Below, one piece after another: positions 1-6,140 of a DNA stretch of 8,120 nt (positions within the stretch are counted from its first letter, which is position 1; each line of letters starts with the position of its first letter). The notes under the pieces were generated by a model that was given only the letters and a program-made list of their open reading frames with translations, was not told where the DNA came from and made no database searches. Both the position numbers and the translations under genes were made by a program. The stretch comes from SAR202 cluster bacterium (GTDB lineage: Bacteria; Chloroflexota; Dehalococcoidia; Lucifugimonadales; UBA3495). The DNA lies in assembly GCA_009392095.1 (NCBI GenBank), contig VFHF01000236.1, positions 1-8,120 of the forward strand, given 5' to 3'.

Positions 1-398
1 AACAGCGATTTGTGGCTCTGCTTGCGCAAGTGCAGGGCCAACTTGGCGGCGGTGGTGGTCTTGCCCGAGCCTTGCAGGCCCACCAGCATGATCGTAGTCA
101 CAGGTTGACTGGAGAGGGTCAGGGAGTTGTCGCCGCCGCTGAGGAGTTCGGTCAACTCCTCCTGCACGATCTTTACGACCTGTTGTCCGGGAGAGAGACT
201 TTCTAGAACGTCAGAGCCGGTGGCCCGCTTTTTGACAGCGGCAACGAAGTCCCGTGCGACCCGGAAATTAACATCGGCTTCCAGCAGCGAGCGACGGACC
301 AGGCTTAGGGCCTCGTCAATGTCGGATTCGGTTAACCGGCCTTTGCTGGTCAGCTTGTTCAGGATGCCGGTCAACCGTTCTGTTAGATTCTCAAACAT
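1..398 (-). CDS. ffh: Signal recognition particle GTPase Ffh (SRP54), N-terminal part
   Basis: Reading leftward from the ATG at 398-396 gives 132 codons that stay open to the window edge. About 300 residues are missing, since Ffh is usually near 450. The visible part is the helical N domain (residues about 1-90, including LLEADVNFRVARDF) and the start of the NG GTPase domain, with the G1 P-loop GLQGSGKTTT at residues 107-116. This P-loop form is typical of SRP GTPases. In the family, Ffh binds the 4.5S/6S SRP RNA and signal sequences of nascent membrane proteins, and docks with FtsY at the membrane. A short AGGG lies five bases before the ATG as a modest Shine-Dalgarno. FtsY is the main alternative, but the gene begins directly with a typical Ffh N domain and has no acidic A domain. 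The gene lies downstream of the ABC exporter on the same strand but has its own promoter. Confidence 0.95.
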   Translation of the reverse strand, partial: MFENLTERLTGILNKLTSKGRLTESDIDEALSLVRRSLLEADVNFRVARDFVAAVKKRATGSDVLESLSPGQQVVKIVQEELTELLSGGDNSLTLSSQPVTTIMLVGLQGSGKTTTAAKLALHLRKQSHKSL

Positions 399-447
399 AT
401 CTGCCCTGGTGAGTTTAGTAGCCTTTACCGGAAAGTTTCTGCTTCGA

Positions 448-477
448 ATTGTAGGCTGGCCCTAGATTCAGGGTCAA
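448..477 (-). promoter_or_regulatory. Sigma-70-type promoter for ffh
   Basis: On the minus strand TTGACC (477-472, five of six matches to TTGACA) is followed after 18 bases by TACAAT (453-448, five of six matches to TATAAT). Transcription would start near 441, giving a leader of about 43 bases before the ffh ATG at 398. A small inverted repeat (CCCT at 460-463, AGGG at 470-473) sits between the two boxes and overlaps the edge of the -35. It has no T-tract, so it is not a terminator for the upstream ABC operon. Whether it is an operator cannot be told from one copy. Confidence 0.6.
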
Positions 478-493
478 GGTGTGTGAGGACGTT

Positions 494-1597
494 TTACTCC
501 CAGCGGAACAACCGGACAGCGATGAAGAAGGTCACCGCCAACCAAACCGTCAGGCCCAGAACATTCTCCCACTGCGACCATAGCGAAGCGCCATCAACGG
601 CCACGTTTCGCAGAGCATCGGTCAGGTAGCTCAGCGGTAGGAAGTCGGCCGCAGCCCGCAGCGGCTCAGGCATGGCGTCCCTCGGGAAGAACACTCCGGA
701 CAGAAACATCATGGGCAGTGCGATGGCGTTGGCCACCGGAGCGGCTACATCTTCGGTGCGTGCCCAGCCCGAGACTGCGAAACCCATGCTGACGAAAACG
801 CCACCGCCCAGTAGCGCCAGCAATAGCATGATTCCTAGGTTGCCTTCCAGGTGTACATCGAACGCCCCCACCGCCAGGCCCACCAGCACCAGAGTCTGCA
901 GGATGGACACGGACAGACGGGTGAAAACCTGGGCAAAGATGAAACTGGCTGGCAAGATAGGCGTAGCTTGTAGCCTCCTAAGTACGCCCCGGCTCTTCAA
1001 CTGGACGAATGAAAACGCCACGCTGAAAAGTCCCATCTGCATGATGGACATGGCTACCACGCCGGGCATCAAAAAATCGATGAACTTCAGGTTGCGGCTG
1101 TCCACCGGTATGGGCTCGATGCTGTACCGCTCGGATATGTTCCCTTCGGCGAAGGTAATCTCGTCCAGCACATGTTGAATGATGGTCTGTCCGGCGGCCG
1201 ACTCTTGGGCCCGGCCTTGGTTATAGATAACGGTCACCCGGCGTTGGACCGGGGATTGCGCCTCTCCGAACCCCGGCTCGATGATCAGTACCAGGTCACG
1301 TTCGCCGTCCAGCAATTCTTCCCGCTCTTCTTCCTCGGAAAGATCATCCGAGATGTCGAAGGTGTCCAGGGCACGAATATCCCCAATCAATTTCCTCGAG
1401 GCGTCGTTATCTGCCCGGTCGATGATTCCTAGGTCGACCGTCCTGAAGGCGCCGAAGTCCAGCAGTCCGAACACCGATATCAGCACCAGCGGCAGGAAGA
1501 ATGTCCAGAAGATAGCCTGCCGGTCCCGGAACCATATCCTCATTGATGCGCGGGTGAGGCTGATGGTGGGATTGGTCTGAAATAGACTTTCCAGCAT
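494..1597 (-). CDS. ABC-2 type exporter permease
   Basis: This is a membrane subunit of about 367 residues of the ABC-2 (DrrB/YhhJ-like) exporter class. One hydrophobic segment lies near residues 29-48. It is followed by a large hydrophilic, acidic region of about 125 residues (50-173), expected outside the membrane. Five more membrane segments follow at about 174-199, 221-247, 254-279, 285-306 and 346-364. The LPLSYLTDALR stretch before the last segment is a typical ABC-2 signature. The ATG at 1597-1595 overlaps the ATPase stop codon by one base (TGATG), with GCGGGA six bases upstream. A GTG one codon earlier (1600) is possible but lies closer to that site. The overlap suggests translational coupling with the ATPase. 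The permease would form the pore of an exporter for lipids, drugs or small peptides. The substrate cannot be read from the sequence. Confidence 0.9.
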   Translation of the reverse strand: MLESLFQTNPTISLTRASMRIWFRDRQAIFWTFFLPLVLISVFGLLDFGAFRTVDLGIIDRADNDASRKLIGDIRALDTFDISDDLSEEEEREELLDGERDLVLIIEPGFGEAQSPVQRRVTVIYNQGRAQESAAGQTIIQHVLDEITFAEGNISERYSIEPIPVDSRNLKFIDFLMPGVVAMSIMQMGLFSVAFSFVQLKSRGVLRRLQATPILPASFIFAQVFTRLSVSILQTLVLVGLAVGAFDVHLEGNLGIMLLLALLGGGVFVSMGFAVSGWARTEDVAAPVANAIALPMMFLSGVFFPRDAMPEPLRAAADFLPLSYLTDALRNVAVDGASLWSQWENVLGLTVWLAVTFFIAVRLFRWE

Positions 1598-2364
1598 CAC
1601 TCGTCCCGCAGCGCCCGGCCGGTCAGGTCCAAGAAAACGTCTTCCAGGTTAGCCAGGTTCTCCGTACGCTCTTTCTGGAACCCTCTGCTCAGTAGAGAAT
1701 CAACCAACGCCGCTGGCCGGTCCATCGCTACGATCTTGCCGTGGTCCATGATTGCCACCCGGTCACAAAGTTCCTCAGCTTCCTCCATGTAGTGGGTCGT
1801 CAAGAGCACGGTGCGGCCTTCTGATTTGAACCGCTGGACCAATTCCCACATGTGCCTCCGGGCCTGTGGGTCCAGACCGGTTGTGGGCTCGTCAAGAAAA
1901 AGCAATATGGGGTCGTTGACTAGGGTCGAGGCGACAGAGAAACGCTGTTTCTGGCCGCCGGACAGCTCTTTGAACAACGCGTCGGCCCGGTCATCCAGCT
2001 CCACATCCCGCAGCAGCACAAGGGCGTCAATCTGCCGGTGGTAAAGGCTGGCCATCACGTCCAATATCTCCACCAGGCTCAGCCGGTCGAAGAATGCGGA
2101 GGACTGGAGCTGGATGCCGATGATCTTCTTGACCGCCCGCGGGTCCTTCTGGACGTCGATACCGTTGACTACGGCTATCCCGCTGTCGGGAGCGCGCATG
2201 CCCTCCAGTATCTCAACAGTCGTGGTCTTGCCCGCTCCATTGGGGCCCAGGATCCCGAAGACCTCTCCGGCGCTCACACCAAAGGAGATGCCGTCCACGG
2301 CTTTCAGATCGCCATAACTCTTGCGTAGGTCATGGACCTGAATAATGTTTTCTGGTTGTTCCAT
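1597..2364 (-). CDS. ABC exporter ATP-binding protein (CcmA/DrrA-like)
   Basis: This 255-residue nucleotide-binding subunit has all the ABC ATPase motifs in order: Walker A GPNGAGKT (40-47), Q-loop in IGIQLQ (near 87), signature LSGGQ (134-138), Walker B LLFLDEP with catalytic Glu159, D-loop GLDP (163-166) and switch His191 in TTHYMEEAEE. The C-terminal LEDVFLDLTGRAL is a hallmark of the multidrug/antibiotic exporter branch (COG1131). The protein is shorter than DrrA (over 300 residues) and ends soon after that motif. It would power export through the permease encoded immediately downstream, whose start codon overlaps its stop. The ATG at 2364 has only a weak Shine-Dalgarno; GGAAAG lies about 12 bases upstream. 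It is divergent from sbcC across a 139-base region. A minus-strand promoter may exist there (TTGGAC about 18 bases before TAATTT, 2398-2393), but that match is poor. Confidence 0.95.
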   Translation of the reverse strand: MEQPENIIQVHDLRKSYGDLKAVDGISFGVSAGEVFGILGPNGAGKTTTVEILEGMRAPDSGIAVVNGIDVQKDPRAVKKIIGIQLQSSAFFDRLSLVEILDVMASLYHRQIDALVLLRDVELDDRADALFKELSGGQKQRFSVASTLVNDPILLFLDEPTTGLDPQARRHMWELVQRFKSEGRTVLLTTHYMEEAEELCDRVAIMDHGKIVAMDRPAALVDSLLSRGFQKERTENLANLEDVFLDLTGRALRDE

Positions 2365-2386
2365 AGTTCCGGAATTCTTTCCGCGC

Positions 2387-2397
2387 TGTGCTAAAAT
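2387..2397 (+). promoter_or_regulatory. Extended -10 promoter element for sbcC
   Basis: TGTG-C-TAAAAT fits the extended -10 form TRTGnTATAAT, with one mismatch in the hexamer. No good -35 box lies 16-18 bases upstream, which extended -10 promoters often do without. Transcription would begin near 2404, directly at the foot of the hairpin at 2405-2437, leaving a leader of about 100 bases before sbcC. The mutase gene has a closely similar element at 6099-6109. Confidence 0.45.
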
Positions 2398-2404
2398 TAG
2401 CTAC

Positions 2405-2437
2405 CTTCCGGCCGCTGGTCCAAACCGGGGCCGGAAG
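2405..2437 (+). promoter_or_regulatory. 14-bp hairpin at the 5' end of the sbcC leader
   Basis: CTTCCGGCC (2405-2413) pairs perfectly with GGCCGGAAG (2429-2437). Inside it CTGGT (2415-2419) pairs with ACCGG (2424-2428), including one T-G wobble, around a CCAA loop. Only G2414 is left bulged. No T-tract follows, so it is not a terminator. It begins at the predicted transcription start of sbcC, so it could protect the mRNA 5' end. As DNA it could instead be an operator acting on the divergent ABC and sbcC promoters. The structure is clear from the sequence; the role is inferred. Confidence 0.6.
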
Positions 2438-2480
2438 CAGATTCTCCTGGCAGATTTCTTTAGCGTGGCGGAGGTTGCAG

Positions 2481-2507
2481 GTGGCCGGTTTTAGGCCCTC
2501 CCCATGA
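2481..2507 (+). CDS. Putative eight-codon leader ORF coupled to sbcC
   Basis: GTG at 2481 opens a mini-ORF (MAGFRPSP) that ends at TGA 2505-2507. Its stop overlaps the sbcC start as ATGA. It has a good Shine-Dalgarno, GGAGG at 2470-2474, with a six-base spacer. The sbcC ATG has no comparable site: only AGG at 2493-2495, eight bases upstream, and an in-frame TAG at 2492-2494 excludes an earlier sbcC start. Ribosomes could therefore load at the mini-ORF and re-initiate on sbcC. A chance GTG near an AG-rich stretch cannot be excluded, and nothing shows that the peptide itself has a function. Confidence 0.4.
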   Translation: MAGFRPSP

Positions 2508-5089
2508 TACCCCTCAAGCTCACCCTCAGTAACTTTCTGTGTTACCGGGAAAACGTTCCACCGGTGGACTTCACCGGGCTGCACGTTGCCTGCATCTGCG
2601 GTTCCAACGGCCATGGGAAGTCGGCCCTATTGGACAGCATAACTTGGGCATTGTGGGGCAAGGCGAGGGGCAGAGTCCAAGACGAGATGATCTCTTACGG
2701 CGCAGATGAGTGCCGGGTGGAATTGGACTTCACTTCCAGGAACCAGAACTACCGGGTGATCCGCAGCCACGCCCGGGGCGGGACCCGCCGCCGCAGCGGG
2801 GCCTCCGACCTACAACTGATGGTCCTGGAGAACGACATCCCGCGCGCCATAACCGGCGATCTGATCCGCGAGACCCAGGCCCGCATCGACCAGACCATCG
2901 GTATGGACTACGACACGTTCATCAACTCGGCTTTCCTGGTCCAGGGGCGTGCCGACGAATTCACCAACAAAACCCCCGCGGAACGCAAAGCCGTCCTCAG
3001 CAAGATACTCGGTCTGGAAACCTACGACCGGCTCCAGCTGCGCGCGAGGGAGCGGAACAGTTGGGCGGAGAACACCGCCAAGATCGCCGAAGGTAATGTG
3101 GACCGGCTGCGCCGTGATCTGGAGCTTCTGGTGGAGCCCACCGCTGAGTTGGAGGAACTGGAGAACAGTTTGGCGGCACTGGACAACGATCTAGCGGAAC
3201 AGCAGGTCCAAACGACGGCGGTGCGGGATCAGGTGGGCGAGTTGCGCCGTCAGCAGGCAGGCCAGGAAGAATCCGCCCGACGGCTCTCGGATTTGGCCAA
3301 AGAGATGGAACAATTCGAGTCCGCCCACAAGGCCGCCCAGCAACAGGTGGCTGCCTTCGATAAGCTGGTCGAGGCTGCCCCGGTCATCCGCCAAGGAGCG
3401 GCACAGCTGGCCACTGCCCGGGACGCGTTCGCCCGGCTGGAAGAGGCAGGACGCAGCTTCGACGAACTGGAACGGCAGCGGGTCGCAGCTTCCGGGGTCA
3501 TTGACGTCAAAAAGACGCTGCTGGAATCCCAAATCCAGCAACTGACTACGGAAATAGAGACCCGACTCAGCCCGAAAGCCCAAGGTCTGGAACAGATCGA
3601 GACCAGCCAGCAGCAGTTACAGGCTGAAGGGCCCATAATCGAGGAACAAGAACGGGCTTTGGCGACGGAGCGGGAACGCCTGAACGCCATGGCGGTTCAA
3701 ACCGGCCAACTCCAGAGCGCTCTGGAGCGTGCCGCGGTGGAAGGTAAAGAACTTGCAGCCAAGAAAGAATTGCTGGACGGCGCCAACGGCCAAGAAGCGG
3801 TATGCCCACTCTGCCAAACGCCGTTGAGCGAAGACGGCTGCCAGCGGCTGGTAGAGACATTTGAGGCCGATATCGTGGCCAAACGGGAAGAGTACCGGAA
3901 CACCTCGTCCCAGGTGAACACCCTTAAAGTTGAGACCGCAGAGTTGGAAAGCCGTCTGCCGCAACAGGAACAAGCGTTGACCCAGGCCCAGACCAAACGG
4001 CAGGTCGGCCTGCAACAACTTGTACAGCAGTTGCAGGAAGCCCAGCAAGCCCGGCTGGACCTAGCCGAGGCGAATCCCAGACTGGAAGCCATGCGAGCGG
4101 CTTTGGTCGACGGTTCATTCGCAGCCGAGGAGTCGGTCCAACTTAAGAAACTGGAGGCCCAGATCCAGGAGTTGGAATACGACCCGGCGGCCCGCCAGCG
4201 AATCTTCCAGGAGACTCAAGCCTTGGACGAATTCGCTCAGCAGGAGCGCCTATTAGAGCAAGCTGAGGCCGGACTGCCCGGAGCCAAGGAGTCGTCGGAG
4301 CAGAATGCGGCCATGGCTTTGCGCCGCAAGGAAGAATTGGAAGCATTGCAGACTCAGGCCGCGGAGGCCAAAGAGGCCCTTGCTGGACTGGCTGCCCTGG
4401 AGAGTGAATTCACCCAGTCGCAACAGCGCGAACGGGAGATGGGGGTCAAGATTCAGCAGGCCATCGAGCGTCAAGGGGCGCTTCGGAACCAGGTGGAACG
4501 CCGAGAGACTATGGGGCAAGAGTTGATCGTAGAATCGGCCCGGCTGACTGCCCTGCAGGACGAGCAGTCGATCTACCAGGAGTTGGCCACCGCCTTCGGC
4601 CGCCAAGGAGTCCAGGCCATGCTCATCGAGACGGTGGTGCCACGGTTGGAGGATGAGACCAACGCGCTGCTGGGCCGGATGACCGATAACCGTATGAACG
4701 TGAAGCTGGAGACCCAGCGGGAGCGGGCGTCGAGTCAGGGCGAACCCCGCGAGACTCTGGAGATATTGGTCAGCGACGAACTGGGCCCTCGCAGCTACGA
4801 GATGTACAGCGGCGGCGAGGCCTTTCGGGTGAACCTCGCCCTGCGAATCGCACTGTCCAAGGTATTGGCCCAACGAATCGGAGCGCCCCTTCCGACGCTG
4901 TTCATCGATGAAGGGTTCGGCACACAGGACACGGTGGGCCGGGAGCGGATCCTGGACGTGATCAATTCCATCGGAGAGGACTTTGAGAAGGTATTGGTGA
5001 TCACCCACTTCGACGACTTGAAAGATGGCTTTGAAGTACGCATAAATGTCCTGAAAGACGAATCGGGTTCCACGATCTGGATCGATTAA
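2504..5089 (+). CDS. sbcC: SbcC/Rad50-type DNA repair ATPase
   Basis: This 861-residue SMC-like ATPase has split ABC halves. The N-terminal half has Walker A GSNGHGKS (33-40) and a Q-loop in AFLVQGRADEF (Gln147). Two long Gln/Glu/Ala-rich coiled-coil arms (about 175-425 and 445-740) flank the zinc hook CPLC at Cys434/Cys437. The C-terminal half has the signature YSGGE (Ser769), Walker B TLFIDEGFG (Asp802, Glu803) and His835 in VITHFDDL. In the family it dimerises through the hook and works with the nuclease SbcD/Mre11 on DNA ends, hairpins and stalled forks. It is shorter than E. coli SbcC (about 1050) and closer to archaeal Rad50 in size. All key residues are present, so it should be active. 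No sbcD gene adjoins it: the upstream neighbour is a divergent ABC exporter and the downstream one a GNAT enzyme. Its own ribosome binding site is weak, and translation may be coupled to a mini-ORF. Confidence 0.95.
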   Translation: MIPLKLTLSNFLCYRENVPPVDFTGLHVACICGSNGHGKSALLDSITWALWGKARGRVQDEMISYGADECRVELDFTSRNQNYRVIRSHARGGTRRRSGASDLQLMVLENDIPRAITGDLIRETQARIDQTIGMDYDTFINSAFLVQGRADEFTNKTPAERKAVLSKILGLETYDRLQLRARERNSWAENTAKIAEGNVDRLRRDLELLVEPTAELEELENSLAALDNDLAEQQVQTTAVRDQVGELRRQQAGQEESARRLSDLAKEMEQFESAHKAAQQQVAAFDKLVEAAPVIRQGAAQLATARDAFARLEEAGRSFDELERQRVAASGVIDVKKTLLESQIQQLTTEIETRLSPKAQGLEQIETSQQQLQAEGPIIEEQERALATERERLNAMAVQTGQLQSALERAAVEGKELAAKKELLDGANGQEAVCPLCQTPLSEDGCQRLVETFEADIVAKREEYRNTSSQVNTLKVETAELESRLPQQEQALTQAQTKRQVGLQQLVQQLQEAQQARLDLAEANPRLEAMRAALVDGSFAAEESVQLKKLEAQIQELEYDPAARQRIFQETQALDEFAQQERLLEQAEAGLPGAKESSEQNAAMALRRKEELEALQTQAAEAKEALAGLAALESEFTQSQQREREMGVKIQQAIERQGALRNQVERRETMGQELIVESARLTALQDEQSIYQELATAFGRQGVQAMLIETVVPRLEDETNALLGRMTDNRMNVKLETQRERASSQGEPRETLEILVSDELGPRSYEMYSGGEAFRVNLALRIALSKVLAQRIGAPLPTLFIDEGFGTQDTVGRERILDVINSIGEDFEKVLVITHFDDLKDGFEVRINVLKDESGSTIWID

Positions 5090-5118
5090 GGTTTGCCCGG
5101 CGCATAAGCGCTGGGCGC

Positions 5119-5123
5119 GGGAG
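5119..5123 (+). promoter_or_regulatory. Ribosome binding site that fixes the TTG start of the GNAT gene
   Basis: GGGAG lies six bases before the TTG at 5130. The first in-frame ATG is about 28 codons further on and would remove the start of the acetyltransferase fold. The spacing therefore supports TTG as the true start. The gap to the sbcC stop is only 40 bases and holds no terminator. Confidence 0.6.
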
Positions 5124-5129
5124 AGTAAA

Positions 5130-5669
5130 TTGACATCAGTTCCTGGCAGCGATATCCAAGCACGCGTTGCCTCTTTATTGCATCTGGAAACCATCATCGA
5201 CTTCAACATAGCCATGGCCAAAGAGACCGAGGGCAAGGAGTTGAGCACTGAGGTGGTCAGGCCGGGAGTTGAAGCCGTGCTCACCCGAAACGACCTGGGT
5301 TTTTACATCATCGGTGAGCATACCGGCCGACCCGTGGGTCAATTAATGATCACTTACGAGTGGAGCGACTGGCGAAACGCATTTTTTTGGTGGATCCAGA
5401 GCGTCTACGTCAGCCCCGTCTACCGACGGCTAGGTGTGTATAAGGCTCTGCATTACTACGCCGCGGAAGAAGCCCGTCGCCAGGGCAATGTTTGCGGTCT
5501 GAGACTATACGTGGACAAGAACAACACCATCGCCCAAGGGGTGTACGCTGGTCTGCGCATGAGCCCGACCAACTACGACATGTATGAGATCCATTTCAAT
5601 GCCTGCCCGGCTCAGAGACTGGCGGAAGTAGAGAAAGAACAAGAGGTAAATGATGACGCTACCGAATAA
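5130..5669 (+). CDS. GNAT-family N-acetyltransferase
   Basis: This is a 179-residue protein with the GNAT fold. The central strand and acetyl-CoA loop are seen at residues 86-108, IQSVYVSPVYRRLGVYKAL, followed by the helix HYYAAEEARRQG. The next strand and final helix, LRLYVDKNNTIAQGVYAGLRM (124-144), include the Asn and Tyr usually found near the end of the fold. The acetyl-CoA loop reads RRLGVY where the classical pattern is R/Q-x-x-G-x-G/A, so the last small residue is Tyr. Similar loops occur in some GNATs, so activity is still likely. The tail after residue 158 is charged and probably flexible. The substrate is unknown. The gene lies 40 bases after sbcC and overlaps the next gene, so all three are probably co-transcribed. 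Nothing in the sequence links it directly to DNA repair. Confidence 0.88.
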   Translation: MTSVPGSDIQARVASLLHLETIIDFNIAMAKETEGKELSTEVVRPGVEAVLTRNDLGFYIIGEHTGRPVGQLMITYEWSDWRNAFFWWIQSVYVSPVYRRLGVYKALHYYAAEEARRQGNVCGLRLYVDKNNTIAQGVYAGLRMSPTNYDMYEIHFNACPAQRLAEVEKEQEVNDDATE

Positions 5670-6075
5670 CGTGAAGCAATTTGCGACCGAGAACCATCAG
5701 GGCGTTCTGTCTTGTTTTCGCAGGAATGGGATGCCGCAGATGAGTGTTGTGACCTGTGGGCCCTACCGGGGCGGCGTGGCCTTCTCGACTACAGACGACC
5801 GGGCCAAGCTGCTCAACCTGAAACGAGACGCCCGGTGCTCGCTGATGGTCTCAAAGCAGAACTGGTGGGGTTACATAGTATTCGAAGGTAGAGCCACGAT
5901 CTTGTCGCCCGACAACACCTCCGCCGACGAGCTGCGCGACGCCCTGCGCGATGTCTACCGCGCCGCAACCAACACTGACCACCCCAACTGGCCCGAATAC
6001 GACCAAGCGATGGTCGACGACCGCCGCGCGGCAGTGATCGTGGTACCAGACCAGATATATGGGACGGCTGTTTAG
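5653..6075 (+). CDS. PPOX-class (pyridoxamine phosphate oxidase-like) flavin/F420-binding protein
   Basis: This is a small split-barrel protein of 140 residues, or 141 from an adjacent ATG at 5650. The N-terminal run GVLSCFRRNGMPQMSVV (about 18-34), then GGVAFSTTDDRAKLLNLKRDARCSLMV (about 41-67), matches the PPOX family pattern (GvLaT-x-R-x-dG-x-Pq ... f-s-t-x-x-x-r-a-K-x-x-N-L-x-R-D-x-r-x-s-L). The Lys, Asn and Arg in the second run usually contact the cofactor phosphate. The length and pattern are those of Rv1155-like proteins, several of which bind F420 rather than FMN. Which cofactor is used here cannot be decided. The C-terminal IVVPDQIYG also fits the family. GAGG (5643-5646) is six bases from the second ATG, favouring 5653. 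The gene overlaps the end of the GNAT gene in another frame, suggesting coupled translation. The substrate is unknown. Confidence 0.88.
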   Translation: MTLPNNVKQFATENHQGVLSCFRRNGMPQMSVVTCGPYRGGVAFSTTDDRAKLLNLKRDARCSLMVSKQNWWGYIVFEGRATILSPDNTSADELRDALRDVYRAATNTDHPNWPEYDQAMVDDRRAAVIVVPDQIYGTAV

Positions 6076-6098
6076 ATATATGCTCCTAATTCGGGCCT

Positions 6099-6109
6099 TA
6101 TGCTACGAT
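6099..6109 (+). promoter_or_regulatory. Extended -10 promoter element for the acyl-CoA mutase gene
   Basis: TATG-C-TACGAT fits TRTGnTATAAT with two mismatches in the hexamer. No recognisable -35 box lies at the right distance. Transcription would start near 6116, giving a leader of about 25 bases that contains the strong Shine-Dalgarno at 6131-6136. The shared form TRTGCTAnnAT with the sbcC element supports the call. Read-through from the gene upstream is also possible, since no terminator is seen in the 65-base gap. Confidence 0.4.
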
Positions 6110-6130
6110 TGTCCTTTCATGACTTACGGC

Positions 6131-6136
6131 AGGAGG
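6131..6136 (+). promoter_or_regulatory. Strong ribosome binding site for the mutase gene
   Basis: AGGAGG, followed by another G, lies four bases before the ATG at 6141. It is the best Shine-Dalgarno in the window and makes this start secure. An ATG at 6119 just upstream is in a different frame and has no such site. Confidence 0.75.
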
Positions 6137-6140
6137 GACT

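Noticed and set aside
1..465. Plus-strand open frames at the left edge
   Set aside because: They lie opposite ffh, whose minus-strand translation shows a clear SRP N domain and P-loop.
2330..2614. A 94-codon minus-strand frame across the divergent region
   Set aside because: It overlaps the N-termini of both the ABC ATPase and sbcC and has no family resemblance.
5101..5120. GCGC-ATAA-GCGC repeat between sbcC and the GNAT gene as a terminator
   Set aside because: The stem is only four bp, no T-tract follows, and the downstream gene starts within 20 bases.
4253..5284. A 343-codon open frame on the minus strand
   Set aside because: It lies opposite sbcC, which has all Rad50-type motifs in order. 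The opposite-strand translation has no recognisable domain and crosses into the GNAT gene. It is a shadow of GC-rich coding sequence.
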